Shown one piece after another: positions 42,478-52,300 of a stretch of DNA of 64,000 nucleotides. Made by a program: the position numbers and the translations under genes. The notes below the pieces were generated by a model that saw nothing but the letters and a program-made list of their open reading frames with translations, had not been told where the DNA came from and made no database searches. This DNA is from Streptomyces sp. AM 4-1-1 (lineage in GTDB: Bacteria > Actinomycetota > Actinomycetes > Streptomycetales > Streptomycetaceae), in assembly GCF_029167625.1 (NCBI RefSeq), contig NZ_CP119145.1, positions 4,712,001 to 4,776,000 of the forward strand. The letters run 5' to 3'. Position 1 is the stretch's first letter, and the number at the start of each line of letters is the position of its first letter.

Positions 42478-42537
42478 CGGGCCCGCATCCCTTCCGGGGT
42501 ATTCCTTTCGGAATGTCTCTTCCGGGGTGCGGGCCCG
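42478..42537. terminator. Bidirectional terminator after sucCD
   Basis: CGGGCCCGCATCCC (42478-42491) pairs with GGGGTGCGGGCCCG (42524-42537) over 14 bp with one G-T pair; an inner hairpin ATTCC/GGAAT (42501-42514) sits in the loop. It separates convergent genes. Confidence 0.85.
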
Positions 42538-42636
42538 CGCCGTCGCGCCACCCGCCGAGCCCGGCCGGGAGCCGTTCGTCGGGAGCGCCCGAGGCGTCCC
42601 GCCCAACCGTGCGGCGAGCGCTGTGCCCGACCGGTG

Positions 42637-43935
42637 TCAGCGGGTGTCGGGGACCAGGCGACCGGGCCCGTGGGCCGGCCGACTGCGAAGGTGCTTCTGC
42701 AATGCCAGGTCCTGCGGCGTGAGCTTCTGGGGGCCGCCGCGCGGGGGTACGTCACCGACCCGTTGGCCGGGTGCCTGTGGCGGTTCGTACTGCCGTGGGG
42801 CCGTGACCAGGGCGTAGCCGGTCGCACCGATGAGCAGGGCGGCGACCGCGACGACCGTCCTGGTCCAGATCCTGGCTCTCCGCTCACTGTCCGTGCGCAC
42901 GGCCGGTGCGTGGGCCAGGGCGGGAGCGGGTTCGGTGCGGGCGAGCACGCTCAGCCGCTCCCGCAGCAGCTCGGACTCCTCGGCCGGAGTGGGGGCGAGC
43001 GCCAGCTCGGGAAGCCGTTCGGTGAGCGAGGCGCGCGCGGTCAGCAGCCGTCCGGCCGCTGCCGGAGTGGTTGCCTCCGTCTCGGCCGCGGTGTCCGGCA
43101 GGTCCAGCCCGACGCCGTCGTAGAGCAGCAGGGTGCGGCGGTACGGGGCGGGCAGCGCGAGGAGCGCGTCCAGCAGCGTCCGCCTCGCCGGTTCGGCGGG
43201 CGGTGCGTCGGGGCGCCGGTGGGCGCGGCGCACCCGGTGCCAGGGCGACATGGCGTACTCGTGTGCGACCGCCCGTACCCAGCCCGCCGGGTCACGGTCC
43301 ACCGCCACCTCGGGCCAGCGCTGCCAGGCGAGCTGGAAGGCGCGTTCGACAGCTGCACCGGCGAGCTTCCGACGCCCTGTCAGCAGATAGGTCTGGCGGA
43401 CCAGCGCGGGGGCCGTGTGCGCGTACAGCGCGTCGAACGCCTCGGCGGGGGAGGGGCCGTCCGGGTCGTCGGCGTCCGTGGCCGCCCCCGTATCCCCCTC
43501 CGTGTCGGTGCCGGGCACGGTCCCTGACGCATCGTCCGGACCGTGCTCGGGAGCCGGTCTGCCGAGGCCGATCCCCAGGCCGAGTCCCAGCCCGATCCTC
43601 GTACCGTTGACGACCCCGTCGCCCACGCTGATGCGGACGGCGAGATCACGGCCGGCGCCGCCGCCGTCGGAATCCGTCCGCGTACCCCCGTCGGGGCCGC
43701 TCCCGGTGTCCGGTTCCGTGACCGTCGCGGTGCCGATCAGCCTGGCGTACGCCCTGCGTTTGCGTCCCCGGGGGCTCGTGGCGCCGTTCTCCCAGGCCCG
43801 GACGGTGGCCGCGGTGACACCGAGTACCGACGCCACCTGTTCCTCGCTCAGCGATTTCGCCTCACGCAAGGTGCGCCGCTCCTCGGCGCAAGGGAGCGGG
43901 GTGTCAGTGGTTCTGTCGGTCGTGCTCGGTGTCAT
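42637..43935 (-). CDS. XRE-HTH / sigma-like / membrane-anchored regulator
   Basis: A 432-residue protein with three parts. Residues 20-62 form an XRE helix-turn-helix (LREAKSLSEEQVASVLGVTA, then VRAWENG). After an acidic Gly/Asp-rich linker, residues about 145-300 resemble the region 2 and region 4 layout of ECF sigma factors (FDALYAHTAPALVRQTYLLTG ... FQLAWQRWPEV; LLALPAPYRRTLLLYDGVGL), but degenerate. Near the C-terminus is one membrane helix (TVVAVAALLIGATGYALV). I recognise the parts but not the whole. It may be a membrane-tethered regulator. ATG 43935 has a GGAGGG ribosome site. It is divergent from perM. Confidence 0.8.
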   Translation of the reverse strand: MTPSTTDRTTDTPLPCAEERRTLREAKSLSEEQVASVLGVTAATVRAWENGATSPRGRKRRAYARLIGTATVTEPDTGSGPDGGTRTDSDGGGAGRDLAVRISVGDGVVNGTRIGLGLGLGIGLGRPAPEHGPDDASGTVPGTDTEGDTGAATDADDPDGPSPAEAFDALYAHTAPALVRQTYLLTGRRKLAGAAVERAFQLAWQRWPEVAVDRDPAGWVRAVAHEYAMSPWHRVRRAHRRPDAPPAEPARRTLLDALLALPAPYRRTLLLYDGVGLDLPDTAAETEATTPAAAGRLLTARASLTERLPELALAPTPAEESELLRERLSVLARTEPAPALAHAPAVRTDSERRARIWTRTVVAVAALLIGATGYALVTAPRQYEPPQAPGQRVGDVPPRGGPQKLTPQDLALQKHLRSRPAHGPGRLVPDTR

Positions 43936-43959
43936 CGGAGCCCTCCGGCAACCTTGCGC

Positions 43960-43996
43960 CGAGTAAAAAAGTACATAAACATATATTGAGTGACAC
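43960..43996. promoter_or_regulatory. AT-rich divergent promoter region (XRE/sigma-like gene and perM)
   Basis: A stretch of GTAAAAAAGTACATAAAC followed by ATATATTGAG is one of the most AT-rich segments of the window. It lies between two divergent starts and probably holds promoters for one or both genes, and could bind a nucleoid protein such as Lsr2. Confidence 0.4.
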
Positions 43997-44051
43997 GGCG
44001 GTGGTTCGCCTGTTGCGCGAATTAAGTGCGTGTCGTTGGCAGCATGTCGGT

Positions 44052-45923
44052 GTGACACAAGTGACCGATCGCAGCCAGACGTTGTCGGCGGAGAGAGGCC
44101 GCTCCACCGCGCTGGCCTCCGCTTTTGTGCGCGGAATGGTCGCGGCGGGGCTCGGGTTCGGCTCGCTCGCCGTCCTCGTCGTGGTGCTCTGGATCAGCTC
44201 CCCGTACCCCGATTCCGGCCCTGAGGCCGCCCTGCGCATCGCGGCCGGACTCTGGCTGCTCGCACATGGCGCCGAACTCGTCAGACCCGACACGCTCGGC
44301 GGAGCTTCCGCCCCGGTAGGGCTCGCGCCACTGCTGCTCACCCTGCTGCCCGTCTGGCTCGCGCACCGCGCGGCACGGGACGCCCTGGTGCCGGACGAGG
44401 GGCGCGCGCCGCCCTCGGCGGGCGGCGCCCTCTGGGCGGTGACGATCGGTTACCTGCTCGTCGCGGGCGCCGTCACGGTGTACGCGATGGGCGGGGCGAT
44501 GCCCGTCGACCCGGTGTCCCTGGTGTTCCCGCCGCTGCTGGTGGCGGGGGCGACGGCGGCCGGGGTCTGGACGGCGTCGGGCCGGCCGCTGGGGCCGCTG
44601 CCGTCCCGGGCGCCCCGCGCGCTGCGGGCAGCGGTACGGCGTCCGTCGTTCCGCATCCGTACGGACGTGGTCCTGCGGTCAGCCGTCGCGGGGGTCATGA
44701 CACTGCTCGGCGGCGGGGCGCTGTTGGTCGCGGTTGAGTTGGTGTCGCACGGGGGGCCGGCTCAGGAATCGTTCCTGCGGCTCTCCGGCGAGTGGTCGGG
44801 ACGGTTCGCCGTCATGCTGCTGGGCCTGGTGCTCGTGCCGAACGCGGCGATGTGGGGCGCGGCGTACGGACTCGGCTCCGGTTTCGCCCTGGGGACGGAG
44901 TCCACGGTGAGCCCGTTCGTCATCGACGGGAAACCGGCGCTGCCGGACTTTCCGCTGCTCGCCGCCGTGCCGACGCGGGGGCCGGTGGCCGCCGGGATGG
45001 CCGGGACGGTGGCGCACTGGGCCGTTCTGGGTGTGCCGGTCGTGGCGGCGGTGACGATCGCGTGGTTCACCGTCCGGCGGGCGGCGCCGGTCTTCGCCGT
45101 GCGGGAGGAGGCGTGGAGCGCGGGTGACACCGCGCGGACGGCGGCGCTGGGAGCGACGGGGTGCGCGGTGGGCACGGCGATGCTGACGGCGATGGCCGGA
45201 GGGTCGCTGGGGACGGGGAAGTTGGCGGAGTTCGGCCCGGTGTGGTGGCTGACGGGCCTGGCCGCGTGGGGCTGGACGGTGGCGCTCGCGGTGCCGGGGG
45301 CCCTGCTGCTGCGGGCGTGGCGGCTGCGGGAGCGGAACGGCTGGGGCCGGTGGCGAGGCGGCGGGCCCCCGGCCGACGTGGGGACGGACGGCGAAGCGGA
45401 AACGAGGGGTGGGGCCGGGGGTAGTGCTCCGGACGTCGTCGCGGCCGACGGGACGGAGGAGGAAGAGGAGGAGGCCCGGACCGGCCGGTGGCGGCGCGGG
45501 GGCCGCCGGCGCCGTGGCGGCGGCCGGGGGGAGTCCGAGACGGAGTGCGTATCGCTGTCCGAGCTGCTGCCCCCACTCGATCCGGCTGACGACGAGGAGG
45601 AGGACGCCGACCTCGGACCGTACGACTTCCTGCCGACCGATCCCTGGCCGGGACGAAAGCCCGGGCCCGAATCCGGGCCCGGGCCCGAATCCGGGCCCGG
45701 GTCCGAGTCCGGGCCATGGCCCGAATCCGGGCCGCATTCCGGGTGCGAGCCCCGCTCCGAGTCCGGTTCCTGGGAAGGGGCTGGAGCGAGGACGGGGGAC
45801 GCCCCCGGAGACGTACGCCGAAACGTTCATGAGAACGGAGGCCGGTACGCGGCGGAGCCGCGGGAAGCGGCCCGCCCGGAGGTCTCGGAGAGCCCGAGAC
45901 CTCCGGGGGACGCTACTTCTTGA
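44052..45923 (+). CDS. perM: DUF6350 / PerM-like polytopic membrane protein
   Basis: A 623-residue protein with about ten membrane helices in the first 420 residues (first at ALASAFVRGMVAAGLGFGSL). The order perM-purN-purH is that of Rv0955-Rv0957, where PerM stabilises the divisome, so a role in cell division is inferred from synteny. The last 200 residues are cytoplasmic, highly charged and repetitive, with PGPESGPGPESG-type repeats. GTG 44052 is the best start by position; GTG 44061 is an alternative and neither has a strong ribosome site. The 3' end overlaps the opposing gene by 11 bp and contains a strong hairpin. Confidence 0.75.
   Translation: MTQVTDRSQTLSAERGRSTALASAFVRGMVAAGLGFGSLAVLVVVLWISSPYPDSGPEAALRIAAGLWLLAHGAELVRPDTLGGASAPVGLAPLLLTLLPVWLAHRAARDALVPDEGRAPPSAGGALWAVTIGYLLVAGAVTVYAMGGAMPVDPVSLVFPPLLVAGATAAGVWTASGRPLGPLPSRAPRALRAAVRRPSFRIRTDVVLRSAVAGVMTLLGGGALLVAVELVSHGGPAQESFLRLSGEWSGRFAVMLLGLVLVPNAAMWGAAYGLGSGFALGTESTVSPFVIDGKPALPDFPLLAAVPTRGPVAAGMAGTVAHWAVLGVPVVAAVTIAWFTVRRAAPVFAVREEAWSAGDTARTAALGATGCAVGTAMLTAMAGGSLGTGKLAEFGPVWWLTGLAAWGWTVALAVPGALLLRAWRLRERNGWGRWRGGGPPADVGTDGEAETRGGAGGSAPDVVAADGTEEEEEEARTGRWRRGGRRRRGGGRGESETECVSLSELLPPLDPADDEEEDADLGPYDFLPTDPWPGRKPGPESGPGPESGPGSESGPWPESGPHSGCEPRSESGSWEGAGARTGDAPGDVRRNVHENGGRYAAEPREAARPEVSESPRPPGDATS
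45875..45907. terminator. Hairpin inside the 3' end of perM
   Basis: CCCGGAGGTCTCGG (45875-45888) and CCGAGACCTCCGGG (45894-45907) form a perfect 14-bp stem with a 5-base loop. It is inside the last codons of perM and just past the stop of the opposing gene, so it can terminate the latter. Confidence 0.75.
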
Positions 45924-46863
45924 CGCCGAAGAGGGGTTCCAGCGGCTTCGGCAGCAGATCGTTGCAGGACAGCTGGCCGGTCTTGGTCAGGGCGTCGTTC
46001 ACGCACGTGTAGTAGTCGCGGTAGACGATCTGGACGGTGTAGGCCGTGGCGACGATCGAGAGCGCGAGCAGCGCCGTCACCAGGCCGGTGATCGCCGCCG
46101 TCGCCTGCGGTCTGGCGCCACCCGGCTGCGTGCCCCTGCCCGGCCCTCCGGCCGGCCGTGACGTGGGCTCGGGCGGCGCCGTGGGCGCGGTGGACGGGGA
46201 GTCAGGTGCGGCGGGGTCCGTCGCGGAAGGCTCCTTGGGCTTGGCGCGCAGGGAGCTGATCGCCCAGTAGGTGCCGAGCGCGCCGAGCAGCAGCGCGATC
46301 TCCGTGAACTCGAAGATGGCGAAGAAGAAGGCCCACATGCCGGAGAGCAGCGCGTAACGCGCGCGCCGCTGGGCGGGGTCGGTCGGGTCCCAGCGCGGAC
46401 CGGTGGGGGCGCCGTCGGAGCCGCCCTTCCCGCCCTTCCCGCCGCGCCCACCGGGCAGGCCGCCGAAGTTCTCGCTCTGGCGTCCCGGCTGGTGGCTGCT
46501 CCACTGGCTGCCCCAGGCCGGGCGGTCGTCGGAGGGGCCGCCGTCGCCCGGTGTGTCGCCGTCGCCCTCCCCGCCGTGTGACGGACGGCGCGGCCGCCAC
46601 GGCTGGTCGGGCCGGTTCTCGGGCGGCGGGGCGAACGGATTGTCGTCCTTCGGCGGGCCGCCGGAACCCCCGGCACCGCCCGCACTGCCGGAGCCGTCGG
46701 CACCACCGGTGCCGCCGTGACCGGAAGGGGAACCGGAGTTCGAGTCGGTGTGGGGGTCGGAGGAAGAAGAGCCCGGCGAGGAGGACTGGCGTTCCCGCAG
46801 CAGCATGGTGGCCCGCTCGGGCAGCGGGTGGGCGAAGGAGGTGCGGTGGCGTCGGTCCGGCAT
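45913..46863 (-). CDS. Disordered Gly/Pro-rich membrane protein (Rv0954-like position)
   Basis: A 316-residue protein. The first 165 residues are low-complexity (Ser, Gly, Pro, Asp), followed by two close hydrophobic helices ([20 protein letters not shown], then [15 protein letters not shown]), a Pro/Thr linker, and a third helix ([22 protein letters not shown]) before a short outer tail with two cysteines ([21 protein letters not shown]). The place beside perM and purNH matches Rv0954, also a Pro-rich membrane protein, but similarity is by architecture only. Starts at ATG 46863 with GGGGAAG upstream. Function unknown. Confidence 0.75.
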   Translation of the reverse strand: MPDRRHRTSFAHPLPERATMLLRERQSSSPGSSSSDPHTDSNSGSPSGHGGTGGADGSGSAGGAGGSGGPPKDDNPFAPPPENRPDQPWRPRRPSHGGEGDGDTPGDGGPSDDRPAWGSQWSSHQPGRQSENFGGLPGGRGGKGGKGGSDGAPTGPRWDPTDPAQRRARYALLSGMWAFFFAIFEFTEIALLLGALGTYWAISSLRAKPKEPSATDPAAPDSPSTAPTAPPEPTSRPAGGPGRGTQPGGARPQATAAITGLVTALLALSIVATAYTVQIVYRDYYTCVNDALTKTGQLSCNDLLPKPLEPLFGVKK

Positions 46864-46938
46864 GTGGTGAACGTCTTCCCCATCTCGTCATTTCCGCCCG
46901 GCGGACGGTTCCCTGTCCCCAGACGCTACCCTCCGCCC

Positions 46939-46961
46939 ACGCCCCCGTCCCGTGGGGGCGT
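46939..46961. terminator. Hairpin upstream of purN
   Basis: ACGCCCCC (46939-46946) pairs with GGGGGCGT (46954-46961), followed on the plus strand by CTTC. It lies in the 270-bp divergent gap, well upstream of purN, and may be a leader structure rather than a terminator. Confidence 0.4.
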
Positions 46962-47087
46962 CTTCAGGTGCCGGTATCGTTGCTGACGGTCGGGCCGTTC
47001 GTAGGGTTCCCCGTATCGGGAGGGACGCCGCGTTCGTAGGACCGTACAAAAGCATCAGCCCATAAGCGCCCGTCGCCTCTGGCGCCG

Positions 47088-47118
47088 CCTCTCCACCACG
47101 TCGTACCTCTCCACCACG
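47088..47118 (+). repeat. Direct repeat in the purN 5' region
   Basis: CCTCTCCACCACG occurs at 47088-47100 and 47106-47118, an 18-bp period ending 17 bp before the purN start. It may be a regulator-binding direct repeat or simple duplication. Confidence 0.6.
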
Positions 47119-47135
47119 CGAGAAAGGGCCCAGCC

Positions 47136-47792
47136 GTGGCCTCCCCGCCCCCCTCCGCCGCCCCGGCCCGCCTGGTCGTCCTCGTCTCGGGTTCCGGAAC
47201 GAATCTCCAGGCGCTGCTCGACGCGATCGACGACGACCCGGCGGGTTACGGGGCCCAGGTGGTCGCGGTCGGCGCCGACCGCTCGGGGATCGCCGGTCTG
47301 GAGCGCGCCGAACGCGCCGGACTGCCGACCTTCGTCCGCAAGGTCTCGGACCACGCCACCAGGGAGGAGTGGGACGCGGCCCTCACCGCCGCCATCGCCG
47401 CCCACCGCCCGGACCTCGTCGTGTCCGCGGGGTTCATGAAGATCGTGGGCAAGCGGTTCCTCGCCGAGTTCGGCGGCCGTTTCGTCAACACCCACCCCGC
47501 CCTGCTGCCCAGCTTTCCCGGTGCCCACGGTGTGCGTGACGCGCTCGCGTACGGCGTGAAGGTCACCGGGTGCACCGTCCACTTCGTCGACGACGGCGTC
47601 GACACCGGTCCGATCATCGCGCAGGGCGTGGTCGAGGTGACCGAAGAGGACACGGCGGAGGGCGAAGCCGCTCTCCACGAACGCATCAAGGAAGTCGAGC
47701 GAAAGCTGCTCGTCGAGGTCGTGGGGCGGCTCGCCCGTAACGGCTATCGCATTGAGGGACGAAAGGTTCATCTCGGTCATGTCGGTGAATAA
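47136..47792 (+). CDS. purN: Phosphoribosylglycinamide formyltransferase
   Basis: A 218-residue GAR transformylase, the third step of purine synthesis, using 10-formyl-THF. The fold starts [19 protein letters not shown]; catalytic residues appear in [18 protein letters not shown] (Asn and His) and in [13 protein letters not shown] (Asp). GTG 47136 follows AGAAAGGG. It overlaps purH by 14 bp; the pair forms a coupled operon, and folD, which supplies the cofactor pool, is 3.6 kb downstream. Confidence 0.96.
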   Translation: MASPPPSAAPARLVVLVSGSGTNLQALLDAIDDDPAGYGAQVVAVGADRSGIAGLERAERAGLPTFVRKVSDHATREEWDAALTAAIAAHRPDLVVSAGFMKIVGKRFLAEFGGRFVNTHPALLPSFPGAHGVRDALAYGVKVTGCTVHFVDDGVDTGPIIAQGVVEVTEEDTAEGEAALHERIKEVERKLLVEVVGRLARNGYRIEGRKVHLGHVGE

Positions 47793-49332
47793 GCCCATCC
47801 GTCGCGCCCTGGTCAGCGTCTACGACAAGACGGGGCTCGAAGACCTCGCCCGCGGTCTGCACGAGGCGGGGGTCGAGCTCGTCTCCACCGGTTCCACCGC
47901 GTCGAGGATCGCCGCCGCCGGGGTCCCGGTCACCAAGGTCGAGGAGCTGACCGGCTTCCCCGAGTGCCTGGACGGCCGCGTCAAGACCCTGCACCCGAAG
48001 GTGCACGCGGGTATCCTCGCCGATCTGCGCCTGGACGCCCACCGCGCCCAGCTCGCCGAGCTGGGTGTGGAACCGTTCGACCTGGTCGTCGTGAACCTCT
48101 ACCCGTTCAAGGAGACGGTCGCCTCCGGCGCGAGCGCCGACGAGTGCGTCGAGCAGATCGACATCGGCGGTCCGTCGATGGTCCGCGCCGCCGCCAAGAA
48201 TCACCCGTCCGTGGCAGTCGTGACGAGCCCTGAGCGGTACGCCGACGTCCTCGCCGCGGTCCGGTCGGGCGGTTTCGACCTGACCGCCCGCAAGCGGCTG
48301 GCCGCCGAGGCGTTCCAGCACACCGCCGCCTACGACGTGGCCGTCGCCTCCTGGTTCGCCGACGACTACGCGGCGGCCGACGACACGGGCTTCCCCGACT
48401 TCTTCGGTACGACGTACGAGCGGAGCAACGTCCTCCGGTACGGCGAGAACCCGCACCAGCCCGCCGCGCTCTACACATCCGGCGCCGGCGGCCTGGCCGG
48501 TGCCGAGCAGCTGCACGGCAAGGAGATGTCGTACAACAACTACACGGACACCGACGCCGCCCGTCGTGCCGCGTACGACCACACCGAGCCGTGCGTCGCG
48601 ATCATCAAGCACGCCAACCCCTGCGGCATCGCGATCGCCGGGGATGTCGCCGAGGCGCACCGCAACGCGCACGCCTGCGACCCGCTGTCGGCGTACGGCG
48701 GCGTCATCGCCGTCAACCGCCCGGTGAGCGTCACCATGGCCGAGCAGGTCGCGGAGATCTTCACCGAGGTCATCGTCGCCCCGGCGTACGAGGACGGTGC
48801 GGTCGAGATCCTGGCCCGCAAGAAGAACATCCGTGTGCTGCGCTGTCCGGAGGCCCCGACCGCACCGGTCGAGGTCAAGCCGATCGACGGCGGCGCGCTG
48901 CTCCAGGTCACCGACCGGCTCCAGGCCGGCGGCGACGACCCGGCCAACTGGACCCTCGCCACCGGCGACGCCCTCTCCGCGGACGAACTGGACGAGCTGT
49001 CCTTCGCCTGGAAGGCGTGCCGCGCGGTGAAGTCCAACGCGATCCTGCTCGCCAAGGGCGGCGCCTCGGTCGGCGTCGGCATGGGCCAGGTCAACCGCGT
49101 CGACTCCGCGAAGCTGGCGGTCGAGCGGGCGGGCGAGGAGCGCGCACGCGGGGCGTACGCCGCCTCGGACGCGTTCTTCCCGTTCCCCGACGGACTGGAG
49201 ATCCTGACGGCGGCCGGGGTCAAGGCCGTGGTCCAGCCGGGCGGATCGGTCCGTGACGAGCTGGTCGTCGAGGCCGCGAAGAAGGCGGGCGTGACGATGT
49301 ACTTCACCGGCACCCGCCACTTCTTCCACTGA
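47779..49332 (+). CDS. purH: AICAR transformylase / IMP cyclohydrolase
   Basis: A 517-residue bifunctional enzyme for the last two steps of IMP synthesis. The N-terminal MGS-like cyclohydrolase domain has [18 protein letters not shown] and [15 protein letters not shown]; the AICARFT domain has [25 protein letters not shown] and [15 protein letters not shown], ending in TGTRHFFH, the usual C-terminus. ATG 47779 overlaps purN by 14 bp and has GAAAGG upstream. The stop codon is embedded in an 18-bp tandem repeat. Confidence 0.97.
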   Translation: MSVNKPIRRALVSVYDKTGLEDLARGLHEAGVELVSTGSTASRIAAAGVPVTKVEELTGFPECLDGRVKTLHPKVHAGILADLRLDAHRAQLAELGVEPFDLVVVNLYPFKETVASGASADECVEQIDIGGPSMVRAAAKNHPSVAVVTSPERYADVLAAVRSGGFDLTARKRLAAEAFQHTAAYDVAVASWFADDYAAADDTGFPDFFGTTYERSNVLRYGENPHQPAALYTSGAGGLAGAEQLHGKEMSYNNYTDTDAARRAAYDHTEPCVAIIKHANPCGIAIAGDVAEAHRNAHACDPLSAYGGVIAVNRPVSVTMAEQVAEIFTEVIVAPAYEDGAVEILARKKNIRVLRCPEAPTAPVEVKPIDGGALLQVTDRLQAGGDDPANWTLATGDALSADELDELSFAWKACRAVKSNAILLAKGGASVGVGMGQVNRVDSAKLAVERAGEERARGAYAASDAFFPFPDGLEILTAAGVKAVVQPGGSVRDELVVEAAKKAGVTMYFTGTRHFFH

Positions 49333-49376
49333 TCCCGCTCACTCCGCTGATCCCGCTCACTCCGCTGGTTCCGCTG
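49329..49376 (+). repeat. 18-bp tandem repeat at the purH stop codon
   Basis: CTGATCCCGCTCACTCCG occurs twice in tandem (49329-49346 and 49347-49364) and a degenerate partial copy follows. The first copy contains the purH TGA stop. Confidence 0.85.
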
Positions 49377-49415
49377 ACGCGGGCCCACGGCCCGCAGGCG
49401 CTTCGCGGGTGAGCG

Positions 49416-50398
49416 TCAGGAGTCCGACGAGGGGCGCTTCCCGGTCGTACGGTCCGGGAAGCGCCCCTCCGCCCGTTCCGTGGTCAGTACGGAGAGGTCG
49501 TCCTCCCGTACGAGATCGAAGCGCAGCGCCAGCGAGACCAGCGACTCCTGCTTGCCGTTCAGCCGCCGCGCCCGCCCGTCGGGGGAACGGCCGGGCCGGA
49601 GCCGCAGCTTCACCGCGAGATGGTCGACGCTCCACCGCACGGTCGCCCGGTTCGCCGCGGGCCAGACCGGCCGCAGCCGCTCGACGACCTGATCGACCGT
49701 CGGCAGCGGGGCGTGCGGTGCGCCACGCAGCCGGGGTTCGCAGAGCGCGGCCGGCACGGCGAAGTACCGCGTGGACGTGTCGAGCGCGAACGGCGAAGCG
49801 GCGGCGGGCCCCCGGGCAGTGCCGTCGGCGGTCCCCTCGGCGGAACCGTTGGCGATCGCGTCGGCGGGACCACGGGTGCGTCGCCCGGCCGTGGAAGCGG
49901 AAGCGGAATCCCCGCCCGACCGGTCGTGGAGGGGGACGCGGCGGCCGTGGAGAGGTGCGCCTCGGTCGTGGTGAGGCGCCCAGCGGTCGTGGTGAGGCGC
50001 CATCCGGTCGTGGTGAGGCGCCCACACCTCGAAACCGATCAGTTCGCCGGCCGCGGGCAGCGCCACCCGGGAGAACTCGAACGGCACGGGCGCGTCCAGC
50101 CGTCCGGGCGCGACCTTGATGTGCTCGCCCGCTCGCCCGCGCCCTCCGGATTCTCGACGACGTAGGTCTGATTCGTGCTCAGGTTGCTGAGTGTCCAGAA
50201 GGCGCTGCCCGCGGTGATCTCGCCGGCCGCGTGGGCCACCCCGTCGTGCTCGATCGTCAGATGCGGTCCGCCGTGCTCCGGCGCGGACCGGCCGAGGGGC
50301 AGGACATCACCCGGCGCGAGCTTGAACCGCCGTGCCGGGGAAGGGCGTTGAAAGCCGTCGACCGTGGTCGGGGCGGGCACGACGATGATGCTGTACAT
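49416..50398 (-). pseudogene. FHA-like protein gene frameshifted by an 8-bp duplication
   Basis: Two adjacent frames are one gene. The 5' part (from ATG 50398, MYSIIVVPAPTTVDGFQRP) is FHA-like: FKLAPGDVLPLGR, the HLTIEHDGV strand and STNQTYVVENPEG. The natural continuation, GEHIKVAPGRLDAPVPFEFSR, is in another frame. At the junction the plus-strand word GCTCGCCC is present twice in tandem (50123-50130, 50131-50138); removing one copy restores a single frame through to 49416, about 325 residues. The 3' part contains 21-bp repeats encoding APHHDRx. So the gene is inactivated, phase-variable, or affected by a sequencing error. Confidence 0.8.
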
Positions 50399-50564
50399 AT
50401 CCGGATACTGCCCCGGGGGCACCGGGCCGGAAGGGAGCGTGAAGGCTCGTCCACGGGAGTGCGGCGGGAGTGCGGCAGGCGTGTGGACATCCCGGAAGGA
50501 CGTACGACGACCGGAGGCCGCACCCCGGTGAGCGGGGGCGGCCTCCGTGACGGTACGGGTCAGA

Positions 50565-51179
50565 TCACTGGGACTTGATGACCACGGACGAGCAGACCTT
50601 GTCCGCGAACGTCTGCTTCTTGGCGTCCCACAGCGGCCACAGGTAGCCGATGTAGCAGACGAGGCTGTCCAGGAAGTGGGCCAGCTTGCGGACGAACGCC
50701 ATGCCGAAGCCGAGCGGCTGGCCGTCGGCCTCGCGCAGCAGCCGGATGTTCAGGGCCTTCTTGCCGATGCTCTGGCCGGTGGTGCCCTCCTGGTACAGCA
50801 GCCACAGCGCCACACCGACCACGGCGAGGAAGCCGATGACCGAGAGGAGGCCGCCGAAGGAGCCGCCGATGGCTCCGCCGATGATGACCACGAGGTACGG
50901 GACGCACATCACGAGCCCGTCGACGATGGTCGCGGCGAAGCGCAGGCCCCAGTGGGCCAGTTCGGGCAGACCACCCTGGCCGGGCTGCTGGGGGTAGCCG
51001 CCGCCGTACGGCTGACCGGGCTGCTGCGGGTAGCCGTAGCCCTGCGGCGGGACGCCCTGGGGGCTCTGCTGCGGGTAGCCGTAGCCGGGCTGACCGGGCT
51101 GGCCGGCCTGACCGGGCTGACCGGGCTGACCGGGCTGCTTCCCGTAGGGGTTGTTCGGGTTCGGGTCGCCGAAGCTCAT
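50565..51179 (-). CDS. RDD-family membrane protein
   Basis: A 204-residue protein. The first 75 residues are Gly/Gln/Pro/Tyr repeats ([21 protein letters not shown]) typical of Streptomyces RDD proteins. The RDD domain begins [16 protein letters not shown] (Arg, and Asp-Gly of the second motif), with three hydrophobic helices and the [20 protein letters not shown] segment. Some RDD proteins are Na+/H+ antiporters, but most are unassigned. ATG 51179 has GGAGG upstream. Confidence 0.9.
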   Translation of the reverse strand: MSFGDPNPNNPYGKQPGQPGQPGQAGQPGQPGYGYPQQSPQGVPPQGYGYPQQPGQPYGGGYPQQPGQGGLPELAHWGLRFAATIVDGLVMCVPYLVVIIGGAIGGSFGGLLSVIGFLAVVGVALWLLYQEGTTGQSIGKKALNIRLLREADGQPLGFGMAFVRKLAHFLDSLVCYIGYLWPLWDAKKQTFADKVCSSVVIKSQ

Positions 51180-51409
51180 CTGGGGCGTTCCTCCAACGGA
51201 CGTGCGGGGACGATGCGGCCGTACGGAGGGAAGGAGACGTCAGTGGTCCGCCCCCCGATACTTTCTGCGGCACTGCGGCCATCATCGTTATAAGCGGAAC
51301 GTAAGTTTGTCCAGTCATGTGACTGATGCGTTGTGCAAGTGCAATCTCCGGGAACGCTTCCCGTCCGGGGAATTGGTACCTGAGCGGGGTCATCCGCGAA
51401 GATGGCACC

Positions 51410-52279
51410 ATGACTGCCCACATTCTCGATGGCAAGGCCACCGCAGCCGCGATCAAGTCCGACCTGACCGCCCGTGTGGCGGCCCTCAAGGCACGGGGCA
51501 TCACCCCCGGTCTGGGAACCCTGCTCGTCGGGGACGACCCGGGCAGTCGGTGGTACGTGAACGGCAAGCACCGTGACTGCGCCGAGGTCGGCATCGGCTC
51601 GATCCAGCGGGAGCTTCCCGCCACCGCGACCCAGGAGCAGATCGAGGACGTCGTGCGGGAGCTCAACGACAACCCCGAATGCACGGGCTACATCGTGCAG
51701 TTGCCCCTCCCCAAGGGCATCGACACCAACCGGGTCCTGGAGTTGATGGACCCGCTCAAGGACGCCGACGGACTGCACCCGATGAGCCTGGGCCGACTCG
51801 TCCTGAACGAGCCGGGCCCGCTGCCCTGCACCCCGCAGGGTGTCGTCCAACTGCTCCGCCACCACGGGGTCGAGATCAACGGGGCGCACGTCGTGGTCGT
51901 CGGCCGCGGAGTGACCATCGGGCGCTCGATCCCGCTCCTGCTCACCCGTAAGTCCGAGAACGCCACGGTCACCCAGTGCCACACCGGTACGCGTGACCTC
52001 TCGGCGCACCTCAAGCAGGCGGACATCATCGTCGCCGCCGCCGGGGTGCCGCACATCATCAAGCCCGAGGACGTGAAGCCGGGCGCGGCCGTGCTCGACG
52101 TCGGCGTCAGCCGGGACGAGAACGGCAAGATCGTCGGCGATGTGCACCCGGGGGTGGCCGAGGTGGCCGCGTGGATCTCCCCCAACCCCGGTGGTGTCGG
52201 CCCGATGACCCGGGCGCAGCTGCTGGTCAACGTGGTCGAGGCGGCGGAGCGCGCCGCCGACGCCGTCTCCGCCGGCTGA
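51410..52279 (+). CDS. folD: Methylene-THF dehydrogenase / cyclohydrolase
   Basis: A 289-residue bifunctional enzyme interconverting methylene-, methenyl- and formyl-THF with NADP. Active-site segments are [17 protein letters not shown] (Tyr and Lys), [12 protein letters not shown] and [10 protein letters not shown]; the cofactor fold has [18 protein letters not shown], and the C-terminus [25 protein letters not shown] is normal. ATG 51410 is supported by homology; the ribosome site is weak. It is followed by the DUF3017 gene 21 bp downstream, so the two are co-transcribed. It supplies one-carbon units to purN and purH. Confidence 0.97.
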   Translation: MTAHILDGKATAAAIKSDLTARVAALKARGITPGLGTLLVGDDPGSRWYVNGKHRDCAEVGIGSIQRELPATATQEQIEDVVRELNDNPECTGYIVQLPLPKGIDTNRVLELMDPLKDADGLHPMSLGRLVLNEPGPLPCTPQGVVQLLRHHGVEINGAHVVVVGRGVTIGRSIPLLLTRKSENATVTQCHTGTRDLSAHLKQADIIVAAAGVPHIIKPEDVKPGAAVLDVGVSRDENGKIVGDVHPGVAEVAAWISPNPGGVGPMTRAQLLVNVVEAAERAADAVSAG

Positions 52280-52300
52280 TCCGGAACCGGAAGGAACCCC

